Below are positions 16,638 to 27,800 of a stretch of DNA of 64,000 nucleotides, piece after piece. The position numbers and the translations under genes are program-made. The DNA comes from Caenibius tardaugens NBRC 16725 (GTDB taxonomy: Bacteria; Pseudomonadota; Alphaproteobacteria; Sphingomonadales; Sphingomonadaceae), in the NCBI RefSeq assembly GCF_003860345.1, contig NZ_CP034179.1, forward strand, positions 2,216,001 to 2,280,000. Reading direction: 5' to 3'. Under the pieces are notes generated by a model. The model had not been told where the DNA came from, did not search any database, and was given only the letters and a program-made list of their open reading frames with translations. How positions within the stretch are numbered: the first letter of the stretch is position 1; every line of letters begins with the position of its first letter.

Positions 16638-17849
16638 ATGACAAACCCCATTCTGGATCGGCGTGATTTTTTCGGCGGGACCGGGCTCGTCGCGCTCGCG
16701 GCATTGGGCGGAACCCCAGCACTGGCGCAGACAATGGCTGGCGGTAATGTAGCCTCTGGCGATGAGGCGATTCTGAGCGAGGGAATGGCCCATCTGGCAG
16801 GTGTCATCGGAAGTTTTCCTTCCCAGTTTGCCGCGCTGGGTGCGCCTGCAACAGCATTGGATATGGCGGAAGGCTATCGACTGTTTATCCGCTATCTTAC
16901 CATCGGTATCGATCAATATGTCCAATATGGCGATCCGGCCTTTCCGGCATTTCATCAAAACACACGCGATGGTGTGCGAAAGTTTGCCGGCGACAGTCCT
17001 GAGCAACTCTACGATGGAGTGAGCGTCTCCGCGGATCACGACTATGTGATCACGGGCGATTTGCGCGAAACGGCGCTCATTGAGTTCACACTCTATTCTG
17101 GTGCACTTCGTGCGGGATCGACGCAGCGGCGGCTGATTGCCAGCCTTACGGATGAAACGTTAAAACGGGGAACGGACGGCAGCTTTACCGTGCATATCAA
17201 CCGCAAGGGAGAAGGTGAGAATGCCATCCGTCTGGAGCCTGACGCCTCCTCTCTACTGGTCCGCCGTTACCTGCGCGATCCGCGCAAGGATCGGCCCCGG
17301 CCGCTCTTGATAGAGCGGGTCAGTGCCGGGCCTTCCTTTCCCCCCCTGAAGGCAGAGGCGCTGAGCAAGGCGATTGTGGCTGCGGCTGACTTCGCCATGT
17401 GGAATGTGAAGACATGGGCAAAATGGGTCGTCGAACGCGACCGCGCCGTTCGGATCAATGCACTGGGCGCGTTTCAAGATACCGGCGATATCTACACGCC
17501 GGCAGGGCATCGCTATTTATCCGGCTATTGGAGGGTGCCAGATGACAAGGCCTTGATGATTTCCTTCAAGCCGCCACCAGAAGCGTATTGGAGCTTTGTG
17601 CCGATGAACTTCTGGATGGAATCATTCGAATGGCGCTTTGGCAACCAAGTCTTTGCAAGCAGCTTCGCCACTCCGTTAAGCGAAGACGGCTACGCTCGTT
17701 TTGCATTGGCTTCCCGTGACCCAGGCGTGAAGAACTTCCAGTGGATTGAAACCATGGGGCACAATGAAGGGCCGATGTCATTGAGATTGGCGCGTTATGA
17801 GGGGGCTATGCCTGACATTCGTTGCGAGCTCGTGCCGTTACGAAGTTAA
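16638..17849 (+). CDS. Tat-exported DUF1214-domain protein
   Basis: 403 residues. The N-terminus has a twin-arginine signal (LDRRDFFGG plus a hydrophobic stretch, cleavage near ALAQT, residue 32), so it is folded before export. The C-terminal third matches DUF1214 (SFKPPPEAYWSFVPMNFWMES, then FASSFATPLSEDG and a final beta-rich part). The DUF1254/DUF1214 family is common near steroid and xenobiotic gene clusters; no biochemical role is established to my knowledge. It follows the OYE-like reductase but has its own palindromic control site. Confidence 0.85.
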   Translation: MTNPILDRRDFFGGTGLVALAALGGTPALAQTMAGGNVASGDEAILSEGMAHLAGVIGSFPSQFAALGAPATALDMAEGYRLFIRYLTIGIDQYVQYGDPAFPAFHQNTRDGVRKFAGDSPEQLYDGVSVSADHDYVITGDLRETALIEFTLYSGALRAGSTQRRLIASLTDETLKRGTDGSFTVHINRKGEGENAIRLEPDASSLLVRRYLRDPRKDRPRPLLIERVSAGPSFPPLKAEALSKAIVAAADFAMWNVKTWAKWVVERDRAVRINALGAFQDTGDIYTPAGHRYLSGYWRVPDDKALMISFKPPPEAYWSFVPMNFWMESFEWRFGNQVFASSFATPLSEDGYARFALASRDPGVKNFQWIETMGHNEGPMSLRLARYEGAMPDIRCELVPLRS

Positions 17850-17990
17850 TGCGCCTGCAGCGGCATGCAAAACCGTATTCATCTTCCCGGGTAGCGCGAA
17901 TTATTCGTCCGATTGCTCGTCCAGCAAGGACGTAATCGGGGAGCCTCCATGTCATCCGGTTCACATTGACTGAATGCAGCGACATTATCC

Positions 17991-18347
17991 TTGAGCATCC
18001 CGCGCCCGGCACGCAAGCCCTTCAGGGAAGCAAAGTTACGGATCGATGGATCGGAGAAGGGCAAGGAGCCCAATCGGCCGTTGATTGATCTGCTCGCGCA
18101 GGCGCGGGAGGTGCAACAGCTTGTGATGGCCTCACCGGAACTGGCTCTGCATCAGCTGGCCAAGCGGGAAAGGCGGTGCCGCAAGCAACTCACCAAGCTG
18201 CTGCGGATCAGCTATCTCTGTCCCCGGATTGTGGAAGCGATACTCGAAGGCACGCAACCGATGGCCATCACGCGCATGCACCTTCTTGAGATGGAGCTGC
18301 CCATCATATGGACGCAGCAGGAGGAGCTGTTCGGCCTCGCCGCCTGA
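17991..18347 (+). pseudogene. C-terminal remnant of a large serine recombinase
   Basis: 118 residues resembling the C-terminal tail of sphingomonad site-specific recombinases (Ala/Arg-rich helix ending LLRISYLCPRIVEAILEGTQP, then MHLLEMELPIIWTQQEELFG). The catalytic N-terminal resolvase domain and zinc ribbon are missing. It marks a decayed mobile element, consistent with the ParB/methylase and DUF5681 genes downstream. Confidence 0.6.
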
Positions 18348-19043
18348 TCATCAGCTTCGGCATATACGAACCTCGTCTCCCTATGTGAGGCGAGGTTTTT
18401 TCCTGCAGAGATTTTGGCCGACCTGGGCGGCAGGAGGCACCGCTCCGAAGCGTCTCTCGCCCAAGGGCAAAGTGCATATGCCGCTGAGGGCCGCATAACT
18501 GCGCCACTCACGCGAAGAGATGGTGTGCCCGAAGGCAATGATCAGATGTTCTTGCTAAATGATTGGTGCGCGACGCAGTGGGGAGCGTCCGCGTCTCTTT
18601 TTATCGCGAATTCCCTGTTTAACAGGGAATATATTGGCCAAATTCGTGAGTGCTGCGGATATTGGCGTGCAACCACCTGTTATATAGCCGTAATTCACGG
18701 AAATTCGTGTCCCGGATCAGGGAAATAATATTCCCGGAACAGGGAATTTACGCGCGTGAACAGGGATCATTTTCTGTCATGGCGATCTGCGCCTTCAAGA
18801 TGCAGTCCACCGTCCCGCAAGACCGAAAAACATAAAAGGAAAGTCATCAAATCGGGCGATTTAAAAATGTGCGATCCAGAGTGATTTTTCACTTGCCACG
18901 AATCATTGGCGGTCGTTACCAATACCTCGAATCCAAGCCATGGGGTGCGGGTTTTAATAAAGGGAAGAAAGATGGTCGAGGTTTAACCCCGGCGCTTCGC
19001 CCTTGCCATGGGAAAGCTCCGGTTAACACAAAGGAGCATGAAA
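18348..19043. other. Intergenic region with repeated CAGGGAA motifs
   Basis: About 700 bases without a supported gene. Between 18611 and 18765 the motif CAGGGAA or its complement occurs about six times, once as a perfect 19-bp palindrome. The remainder is low-complexity and looks like control or att-type DNA of the element. Confidence 0.5.
18611..18629. repeat. CAGGGAA palindrome and motif cluster
   Basis: TTCCCTGTT (18611-18619) and AACAGGGAA (18621-18629) are perfect 9-bp arms around one T. Further copies: CAGGGAA 18718-18724, ATTCCC/GGGAAT at 18730-18735 and 18742-18747, CAGGGA 18760-18765. Clustered half-sites suggest binding of one dimeric protein, such as a repressor or recombinase of the mobile element. 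Confidence 0.6.
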
Positions 19044-20381
19044 ATGGCAAAACTGAGTATCGAGTACCGGCCAATTGGGGACTTAAAGCCCAGGCCCACC
19101 AACCCCCGCACACATTCCAAAAAGCAGATCGAGCAGATCGCTGCGTCTATCCATCGGTTTGGCTTTACCAATCCCGTGCTGATCGATGATGGCAACGGCG
19201 TGATTGCCGGACACGGCAGGCTGGAAGCGGCAAAACTGATCGGCATGGATGAAGTGCCCACAGTGCGTCTGTCGGATATGCGCGAAGCTGAGATCAGGGC
19301 TTATGTCATTGCCGACAATCGCCTCGCTGAAAATGCGGGATGGGATCGCGAACTGCTGGCCCTCGAGTTTGCGTATCTGAGTGCACTGGACATCGATCTG
19401 GATGTCACCATTACCGGGTTCGAACTGCCCGAGATCGATATCCTGCTGGATGAACTACACGCTGCACCTGCGATCGATAGCGATGGCGCCGATAATAGTT
19501 GTCCGGATGTAACCGATGGCCCAGCTGTCACCCGGTCTGGTGATCTGTGGGTGATTGGCGATCACAAGCTGTACTGCGGCGATGCGCTTGAGAAGGCGAG
19601 CTATGATATCCTGATGGGTGACGAGCGGGCGCAGATGGTCTTTACCGATCCGCCTTATAATGTCCCGATTGAGGGGCATGTCTCCGGCCTTGGCCGTATC
19701 CGCCACCGCGAATTTGCCATGGCCTCCGGAGAAATGACGCGTGAGGAATTTACCCGCTTCCTTGTTGACGTCATGACGCGCCTTGCCGCCTATTCGGCAG
19801 AAGGGGCCCTGCACTTCATGTGCATGGATTGGCGCCATGCGCATGAGCTGCTGATGGCAGGTGACGGCGTCTATGATGAGCTGAAGAACATCTGCGTCTG
19901 GGCCAAGACCAATGCCGGGATGGGTTCGCTCTATCGTTCGCAGCACGAACTGGTGTTCGTGTTCAAGTCGGGCACTACGGCACACATCAACAATGTCGAA
20001 CTGGGCCGCCATGGCCGCAACCGGACCAATGTCTGGACCTATGCCGGGGTAAACGGTTTTGGTCAGGACCGCGGTGACCTGGCGCTCCATCCAACGGTGA
20101 AGCCTGTCGACCTTGTCGCCGATGCCATCAGGGACTGTTCGCATCGCAAGGGTATCGTGCTTGATGCCTTTGGGGGCTCGGGTACGACACTGATTGCTGC
20201 AGAACGCACCGGACGGTTCGGCCGGGCGATCGAGATCGATCCACACTACTGCGATGTTATCGTGCGTCGGATGAAGCAGGTGTGCGGCATCGATGCCGTT
20301 CTGGCCGGCACCAGTCAGAGCTTCGCCGATGTGGAAGCTGAACGGCTCGCTTCCCTTGCCACGGAAGAGGTGACGGCATGA
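19044..20381 (+). CDS. ParB-domain-fused DNA methyltransferase (beta class, N4/N6)
   Basis: 445 residues. Start ATG 19044 is set by AAGGAG at 19031-19036, 7 nt away. Residues 1-100 are a ParB/Srx-like nuclease domain (LKPRPTNPRTHSKKQIEQI and NGVIAGHGRLEAAKLIG). The methyltransferase has DPPY at about residue 203 and the SAM motif FGGSGTT at about residue 375; this order defines the beta class. It heads a three-gene unit with overlapping stops and starts. Such ParB-MTases are typical of prophages and integrative elements, where they protect DNA. No cognate restriction gene is present. Confidence 0.9.
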   Translation: MAKLSIEYRPIGDLKPRPTNPRTHSKKQIEQIAASIHRFGFTNPVLIDDGNGVIAGHGRLEAAKLIGMDEVPTVRLSDMREAEIRAYVIADNRLAENAGWDRELLALEFAYLSALDIDLDVTITGFELPEIDILLDELHAAPAIDSDGADNSCPDVTDGPAVTRSGDLWVIGDHKLYCGDALEKASYDILMGDERAQMVFTDPPYNVPIEGHVSGLGRIRHREFAMASGEMTREEFTRFLVDVMTRLAAYSAEGALHFMCMDWRHAHELLMAGDGVYDELKNICVWAKTNAGMGSLYRSQHELVFVFKSGTTAHINNVELGRHGRNRTNVWTYAGVNGFGQDRGDLALHPTVKPVDLVADAIRDCSHRKGIVLDAFGGSGTTLIAAERTGRFGRAIEIDPHYCDVIVRRMKQVCGIDAVLAGTSQSFADVEAERLASLATEEVTA

Positions 20382-20908
20382 GCGACATGACAGACAACCC
20401 GGCAGACTACGAGGTTGGTTACGGCCGGCCGCCAAAGCACACACGCTTTCAGCCCGGACGTTCGGGCAATGTGAGTGGCAGGCGCAAGAAGAAGCCCGTG
20501 CACGAGACCGATGTGCTGCGCATTCTCGATGAACCGGTTGCGGTACGTGCGGGTAACCGGAAGAAGGAGATGGTCCCGCGGGAAATTGCGCTGCGTAAGA
20601 TGGCCAAATCTGCTCTTGCCGGCGATCGCAAAGCGCTTTTTCATATACTCGATACGTTTGTACAGCATGGTGTGCTGACCACAGCGCCAGCTGCACAGCG
20701 CGTGCCGGGCGTCATCCATGTGGACACCCGCAGCATGCCTTTTGACATGGGGGTCCTTCTTCATAGCCGGTTTGGTCAGCGCAAGACGTTCACGGCTGCG
20801 CAGCGGGACTGGGCCCGTAACGCCTATCTGCATAGCCGTAGCGAGACACAGGCAAAGATCGATAGCGCAATCGGCTATCCCGATCTTCAGGAAGGCGGTG
20901 CAGTATGA
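20378..20908 (+). CDS. DUF5681 domain protein
   Basis: 176 residues. The DUF5681 signature is at the N-terminus (YGRPPKHTRFQPGRSGNVSGR) with a basic tail KKKP, then a helical domain. Overlaps the methylase gene by ATGA. The family is found next to phage terminases and ParB-MTases, and the basic N-terminus suggests DNA binding. Exact role unknown. Confidence 0.85.
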   Translation: MSDMTDNPADYEVGYGRPPKHTRFQPGRSGNVSGRRKKKPVHETDVLRILDEPVAVRAGNRKKEMVPREIALRKMAKSALAGDRKALFHILDTFVQHGVLTTAPAAQRVPGVIHVDTRSMPFDMGVLLHSRFGQRKTFTAAQRDWARNAYLHSRSETQAKIDSAIGYPDLQEGGAV

Positions 20909-21363
20909 GGGGCAAGCACAAGGCGCGTGGTCGTGGTCGTCCTCCCGGTTCGGTCAACACGCGCACACTGGTTCACGATCTTGCAGGCGACACGATCATG
21001 CTGCGCGATGCAGGTGGCGTATCGCGGCAGGTGTCGATAGTTGAGGCTTTACTCCTGGCCCTGCGCAATCTTGCCATGACGGGCGACATCGAAGCGGCAA
21101 AGCGGCTCGAGCAGTTGCATAGGATGCGTGTTCCTGAGCCAACCGATGGATCCACGCAAGGTCTGCTTCTCGTGCCCGAAGCGCTCAGTGTGGAGGAATG
21201 GGCCCGGCAGGAAGACATTCGCTGTCAGCATACCCAACCGCCAGAGATGCCCGCAGCAGTAGTGCAGCCTCAGGCGCACACGGCTGCTGCACCTGTTGTG
21301 CAGAGGCCTCCTTCAAACCCTGGTGGACCATCGCCCAGACGGTCAGCAAGGCTGATCCGTTAG
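20905..21363 (+). CDS. DUF5681-related protein
   Basis: 152 residues. The N-terminus (RGRGRPPGSVNTRTLV) and the helix DIEAAKRLEQL are a compact relative of the preceding protein. The last 60 residues are Pro/Gln/Ala-rich and probably disordered. Starts by ATGA overlap, so the three genes form one operon. Confidence 0.75.
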   Translation: MRGKHKARGRGRPPGSVNTRTLVHDLAGDTIMLRDAGGVSRQVSIVEALLLALRNLAMTGDIEAAKRLEQLHRMRVPEPTDGSTQGLLLVPEALSVEEWARQEDIRCQHTQPPEMPAAVVQPQAHTAAAPVVQRPPSNPGGPSPRRSARLIR

Positions 21364-21818
21364 ACCAGGCTTCCATTCGCCGGTTGACCCGTACGAATGG
21401 AAGCAGATCCGCTACGCTCCGCCTACAGCCGGCCATGGCGCGGAAGGCGCTGATGAACTGACAATCAATGCGACCGCTTGATGGAGCCAATCAATGGCGT
21501 AGGTCGGGTTGGTTGTAGTTAACTACTTGACTTTCCAAAATTAAATATTGACGAAGTAAATCATTTGCGACAAAAATCTGTAGGATTGCAATCCTATTAA
21601 AACGATGTCGATCCAAGAACTGGATCGTAAGAGTGTCATGTTTTGCGATTTTGGGGGTTATGGGTCTCTTCTATAGCGTGAACGGTGCTTTTTTAGCATT
21701 CTGTGGGCGCGCTGTGTTTTGTTTTGTCGCTGTGGTCTGCTACGCGCACTCGTCGCGTGGTACAGATCGGGTGTCGGTTTGTTGGGGCATGCGGTTTTCG
21801 TGCTCAGGGGGATGATAT
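21364..21818. other. Intergenic region before the giant autotransporter
   Basis: 455 bases. It contains the perfect 16-bp palindrome TAGGATTGCAATCCTA (21581-21596) in an AT-rich part that probably holds the promoter, and ends in a good Shine-Dalgarno (AGGGGGA, 21806-21812). No gene supported. Confidence 0.5.
21581..21596. promoter_or_regulatory. 16-bp palindrome upstream of the giant autotransporter
   Basis: TAGGATTG and CAATCCTA abut without spacer, 222 bp before the ATG at 21819. Symmetry and AT-rich context fit a repressor site. The regulator is unknown. Confidence 0.4.
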
Positions 21819-24800
21819 ATGCTTGGTGATAGCAGCTGTAGCCTTTCGGTCGATTCTGCTTGCGTGGGGCATGGGTGCGGTATTGTCCCAGCCAGGCGAT
21901 TGCGTAACCGCCTAATGACTGACGTCGCCCGGACCATGGCCCCTGCCGTGCTGGCGGTCATGGCGATCGGCGGTGTGACGCTCATGCCGCAAACTGCGCA
22001 TGCCGCCTACACTCTCCCGCCCATAGGTGGAACGGTCGTCAATCCGGTAACCGGCGCGAACGAAACCGTGACGCAGCACGCTGGGCCGGCATCGGTCATC
22101 ACCAGCGAGGGCAATGTGATCCTCCTGGCGCAGGCGGTAGGTGATACATTTACGTTATCCGGTTCGACGACAACCTATACAGTCACCGCAGTCAGCCTCA
22201 CCAGCGGGCGTGTTACCAGCGTGACCTTGCAGAGCAGCGTTTCGGGCTCGTCCCCCAGACAGTCAATGTCGTGCAGGTGGCGAATACTGATGGCGCTGAG
22301 GGTTCCGGCGCTTCGACCATTTCCTATTCGCCGCCCGCGGGGAACGTCAACACCATCCACAACGTGCAGAAGGGGAGCAACGGCGGTAATGGCCATGATG
22401 GCGCCATCTTCGTTCCGGCCAGCGCGGGCGGTAACGGGGCAACCGGGCCCACAATCAATACGACCTATAATGGTCCTGCCACGATTACGGCTGTCGCCGG
22501 CACACCCGCTGGGATCTACGTTGCCAGTATTGGCGGCGATGGAGGCAATGGCGGTGATTCCTATCTGAATCTGGCTGGCGGCGGCAAAAAAGGCGGCAAT
22601 GCCGGAGCTGGCGGCAATGTCACCGTCACTGTCGGGCCAGCGGTCAACGTCACGACATCGGGCAAGACCGTGCATGGAATTTTCGTGCAGAGTGCGGCGG
22701 GTCGCGGTGGCAATGGCGGCAGCGGCTATGCCACCACTGGCGGTGGCGGTAGCGGTGGTATTACCAACAGGGGCGGCACTGTCGTTCTGAACAATTCCGC
22801 CACGGTGCGGACATCGGGCGATGATGCCGTGGGTGTTTTCGCGCAATCCGTTGGCGGTGCCGGTGGTAATGGCGGCAGCAGCTATCTTTCGGTTGTGGGC
22901 GGCGGCGAAGGGTCCGTCGGCGGGGACGGTGGCTCGGTTACAGTGAATCACAGCGGTGATGTTGGTACCACTGGTAACCATGCCCATGGCGTTCTAGCGC
23001 AGTCCGTAGGCGGTTCGGGCGGCAATGCCGGCACCAGCGGCGGAACGATTGTTTCGCTGGGCAACGATGGCGGGGCGGGCGGAAATGGCGGCACGGTTTC
23101 GCTTACGGCAACCGGCGCGTCCAAAACGCAGACGAGCGGCTCCTCTTCGGTGGGCCTTCTGGCGCAATCTGTCGGTGGTGGCGGCGGCAACGGCGGGACG
23201 GGGGTCAGCATTGCGGCCTTCGGCAGCAACGGCGGCGCAGGTGGTACGGGCGGCAATGTCACGCTGAACGTCAACCAGGGCGCCCATGTGCAAACAACCG
23301 GCGCGTCGTCCGATGCGGTATTGGCGCAATCGGTCGGCGGTGGTGGCGGCACAGGCGGGCTTAGTGTTGGCGTGGTTGCGATATCGCTGGGCGCGCAAGG
23401 CGCGGGCGGCGGCTCTGCAGGCACTGTCGCGCTCGACAGCGCGGGCACGATCGTGACGACCAATGTCGATTCCCGTGGTCTGGTCGCACAATCGATTGGC
23501 GGCGGCGGTGGCTCGGCCGGCGGGTCTGTCGGTCTGGTTTCGCTGGGCAGCAAGGGCTCGGGCGGCGGCAATGGCGGCGCGGTCACGCTAACGCAGCGGG
23601 CAGGCGGTTCGGTATCGACCGAAGGGGACGGTTCGACCGGAATCTTCGCGCAATCCGTCGGCGGTGGCGGCGGTTCGGGCGGCTATGGCATCGGGCTGGC
23701 GGCATTGGGCGGCAGTGGTGCCGGTGGTGGTTTGGGCGGGCTTGTGACCGTTTCCAACGCGGGCACTGTCACTACGGAAGGCAAGAGCGCACTGGGCATC
23801 TTTGCGCAATCTGTCGGCGGCGGCGGCGGTTCCGGCGGGGCCGCTGGATCGGTCTTTGCCTCGATTGGGGGATCGGGTTCCACCGGCGGCACGGGCGGAA
23901 CGGTCAATGTCACGCATAGCGGCGGTATCACGACCAAAGACACGGATTCCATCGGCATCCTTGCGCAATCGGTCGGCGGCGGCGGCGGCAATGGCGGCGG
24001 TGCGATCGCTGTCGGGGTTATGGGCAGTGTCGCGCTGGGCGGCAGCGGTGCAGGCGGTGGCGAGGGTGGCAATGTCACGCTGACGTTGCAGCAGGCAACC
24101 ATCGACGATGGTCTTGGTGGTACGACAAACGTCAACTCTTCGATTACGACGGAAGGGGATCGCGCGCATGGTGTGCTGGTCCAGTCTGTCGGCGGCGGTG
24201 GCGGCAGCGGTGGCCGTGCGATTGCCGTGTCGGCCAGTGCCTTTGTTGGGGGAAGCTATTCCCTTGGCGGGACGGGCGCTGGCGGTGGCGATGGCGGCAA
24301 TGTCCGGTTGACCGGCGATGTTACGGTGAAAACCGAAGGCGACAACGCCAATGGCATTCTGGCCCAATCGGTGGGCGGCGGTGGCGGCGATGGCGGCCTG
24401 GCGGTGGCTGCCAATGTAAGTGGTGGTCTCGGCAATGCGGCATTCACGGTCGCTATTGGCGGCAGCGGCGCCGGTGGCGGCGATGGCGGGACGGTCACCG
24501 TCGACAGCGGCGGCTATATCGAGACAGGAAAAGTCGACACTGATGGCGAGACGATCAGTGGCGATTTCAGCACTGGCTTTATCGCGCAGTCGATTGGCGG
24601 TGGTGGCGGCAATGGCGGCATTTCGGCCAGCGTTACGGCAGGGGGCGGTGTTTTTGGGTCGGTCGCAGTGGCGACCGGTTTTGGCGGCAGCGGCGGTGCC
24701 GGTGGTGATGGCGGCACGGTCAACGCGACATTCGACGGCGTGATTATCACGCATGCCGACGATGCAGGCGGTGCGGTGGTTCAATCGGTTGGCGGTGGCG

Positions 24801-27800
24801 GCGGCACCGGCGGCTTCAATATTTCGGTGCCGATCAGCGCTTCGGTGGCCGGGGGCGTGGCGGTTGGCGTCGGCTTCGGCGGTAGTGGCGGCAATGGCGG
24901 CGATGGCGGGACGGTTACCGGCACAATCGGTTCCGTACGTACTTCGGGCGATCGCGCCGGGGGTGTGGTTATCCAGAGCATCGGCGGCGGCGGCGGCGCT
25001 GGCGGTTTTAACGTTACGGCCGCAACGGGCGGCGCGGCATTCGGTGCGGGCGCTGCGGCGGTCGGTTTCGGCGGCAGCGGCGGCAGCGGCGGCGATGGCA
25101 GGAATGTTACCGGGACGGTTGGCGGCCTTGATGGCTGGGTTGAAACATCGGGAAATCAATCGACGGCTGTGATCATTCAGTCGGTCGGCGGCGGCGGCGG
25201 CTCCGGTGGCTTCAATGTGGGCAACGGATTGGCTGTTTCTGCCAACGGATCGGGGGCGGCATCGGTCGGCCTTGGCGGTTCGGGCGGTTCGGGCGGTGAT
25301 GCCGGAACGGCAAGCGGCACTGTCCGGGGGCTGGTCACGACGACGGGCGACCAATCGGCAGGCGTTATCGTGCAATCGATTGGCGGTGGCGGCGGCGCGG
25401 GCGGCTTCAATGTTTCCGGAACCGAGGGATTGTCGGCCACCGGGGCAGGTGCAATCAGCGTGGGCCTGGGTGGTTCCGGCGGTTCGGGTGGCATCGCGAA
25501 GGATGCCACGCTGACCCGCACGGGTGATACCGGGACCGAGGGCGATGGTTCTGCCGGTATCCTGGTCCAGTCGGTCGGCGGCGGCGGCGGTTCGGGTGGC
25601 TTCAACGTTTCGGGCGCCCTTTCGGCGACAGGTGCCGGCAGCGGCTCAGTAGCCGTAGGTATCGGTGGCAGCGGCGGCGGGGGTGCCGCTGCTGGCAAGG
25701 CCACACTGACACTGACCGGTGATACGGCAACCCTGGGCAAGCAGGCCGACGCGATCACGGTCCAGTCGATCGGCGGCGGTGGTGGTTCTGGTGGCTTCAG
25801 CGTTGGCGCCGGGGTTGCGCTTTCCGGTGCTGGCGGTGGGGCTGTCGGTGTCGGTGTTGGCGGCTTTGGCGGCGATGGCGCCGCAGCGGATACAGCATCG
25901 GCGACAATTACGGGCGATGTCTGGACCCAGGACGAACAGAGCCGGGGTGTGCTGGTGCAATCGCTTGGCGGCGGCGGCGGTTCCGGCGGTTTCAGCATCG
26001 CTGGCGGGATCGCGCTTGGTGGCGCCGGTGCCGGTGCGGTCAGCGTCGGCGTTGGCGGCTTCGGCGGCAAGGGCGGTGGGGGCAAGTATGCCACTCTCAC
26101 ATTGACGGGCGATACCACAACACTGGGTGCCGATAGCGATGCCATCACGGTGCAGTCGATCGGCGGCGGTGGTGGTGCCGGTGGCTTCAACGTCAGCGGT
26201 GGCATTGCCGCCGGTGCCGGTGCCGGTGCGTTGGGCGTCGGGATAGGCGGCTTTGGCGATACCGGCGGCAATGCTGGCAAGGCGACAGCACTGATCACCG
26301 GCGATGTCTGGACGCAGGGCAATAATAGCAAGGGTATCCTTGTGCAGTCCGCTGGCGGCGGCGGCGGTGCGGGCGGTTTCAACGTCACAGGCGGCGTTTC
26401 GGCAGGCGCAGGCGCTGGCACGATCAATGTTGGCGTCGGCGGTTTTGGCGCAGGCGGCGGCGCGGCTGATCGGGCTGAACTGACATTTGAAGGCGATGTG
26501 ACCACGCTGGGTAAGAACAGCGACGCCATTTCGGTGCAATCCATCGGCGGTGGCGGCGGTGCGGGCGGCTTTAACGTCACCGGCAGTATTGCCGCGGGCG
26601 GTGCTGGTGCAGGTGCCATCGGTGTGGGGCTGGGCGGCTTCGGCGGTGATGGCGGCGTTGCGGGCGACGCGGTTGCGACGATTACGGGTGATGTCTGGAC
26701 ACAAGGCGAGGGCAGCCGGGGTGTGCTGGTGCAATCGCTCGGTGGCGGTGGCGGTTCCGGCGGTTTCAATGTCACGGCTGGCATTGCCGGTGCGGGGCTG
26801 GGCAGCGGCTCCGTGAATGTCGGCATTGGCGGTTCGGGCGGTTCGGGCAGCAGTGGCAAGACCGCGACGCTGGAACTGACAGGCGATACCACCACGCTGG
26901 CCAAGGGCAGCGATGCGATCACCGTGCAGTCGATCGGCGGCGGCGGCGGTGCCGGTGGATTCAACGTGTCGGGAAGCATTGCCGGTGCTGGTGTGGGCAG
27001 CGGCGCGGTTACTGTCGGTCTCGGTGGTTTTGGCGCGGGTGGCGGTAATGCGTCCAAGGCCAGCGCGGATATCGAGGGCGATGTCTGGACGCAGGGGAAC
27101 GAAAGCCGGGGCATTCTGGTGCAGTCGCTTGGCGGCGGTGGCGGTGCGGGCGGCTTCAACGTTTCCGCCGCGGCAAGCGGTGCGGGTATCGGTGGCGGCA
27201 GCATAGCCGTTGGTATCGGTGGCTTTGGTGCAGGTGGCGGTAACGCCGGCGAGGCCGCACTGATCCTCAAGGGCGACACGACCACGTTCGGCGTGGGCAG
27301 TGACGCTATCTCCGTCCAGTCGTTGGGCGGCGGCGGCGGTGCCGGTGGATTCAATGTTTCGGGCGGCATGGCTGGCACCGGCGTAGGCAGCGGCGCGATC
27401 ACATTCGGTCTGGGCGGCTTCGGCGGCGATGCGGGCGATAGTGAAAAGGCTAGCGCGGACATCACTGGCGATGTCTGGACGCAGGGCAATAACAGCAAGG
27501 GCATCCTTGTGCAGTCCGCGGGTGGCGGCGGTGGTTCGGGCGGCTTCAACGTCTCGGGCGGCATTGCGGGCGCAGGTGTCGGATCGGGCGCGATAACTGT
27601 CGGTGTCGGCGGTTTCGGCGGCAGCGGCGGCAACGCTGGCGAAGCGGCGCTCGTTCTCAAGGGTGACACGGTCACGCTTGGCGCAGGCAGCGATGCGATC
27701 ACTGTTCAGTCATTGGGCGGCGGTGGCGGTGCCGGTGGCTTTAATGTCAGCGGCGGTATTGCCGGTGCGGGCACGGGCAGCGGCGCTGTTACGGTTGGTC

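Noticed and set aside
19455-20696. 413-codon minus-strand frame over the ParB-methylase gene
   Set aside because: Antisense shadow. DPPY and FGGSGTT are on the plus strand.
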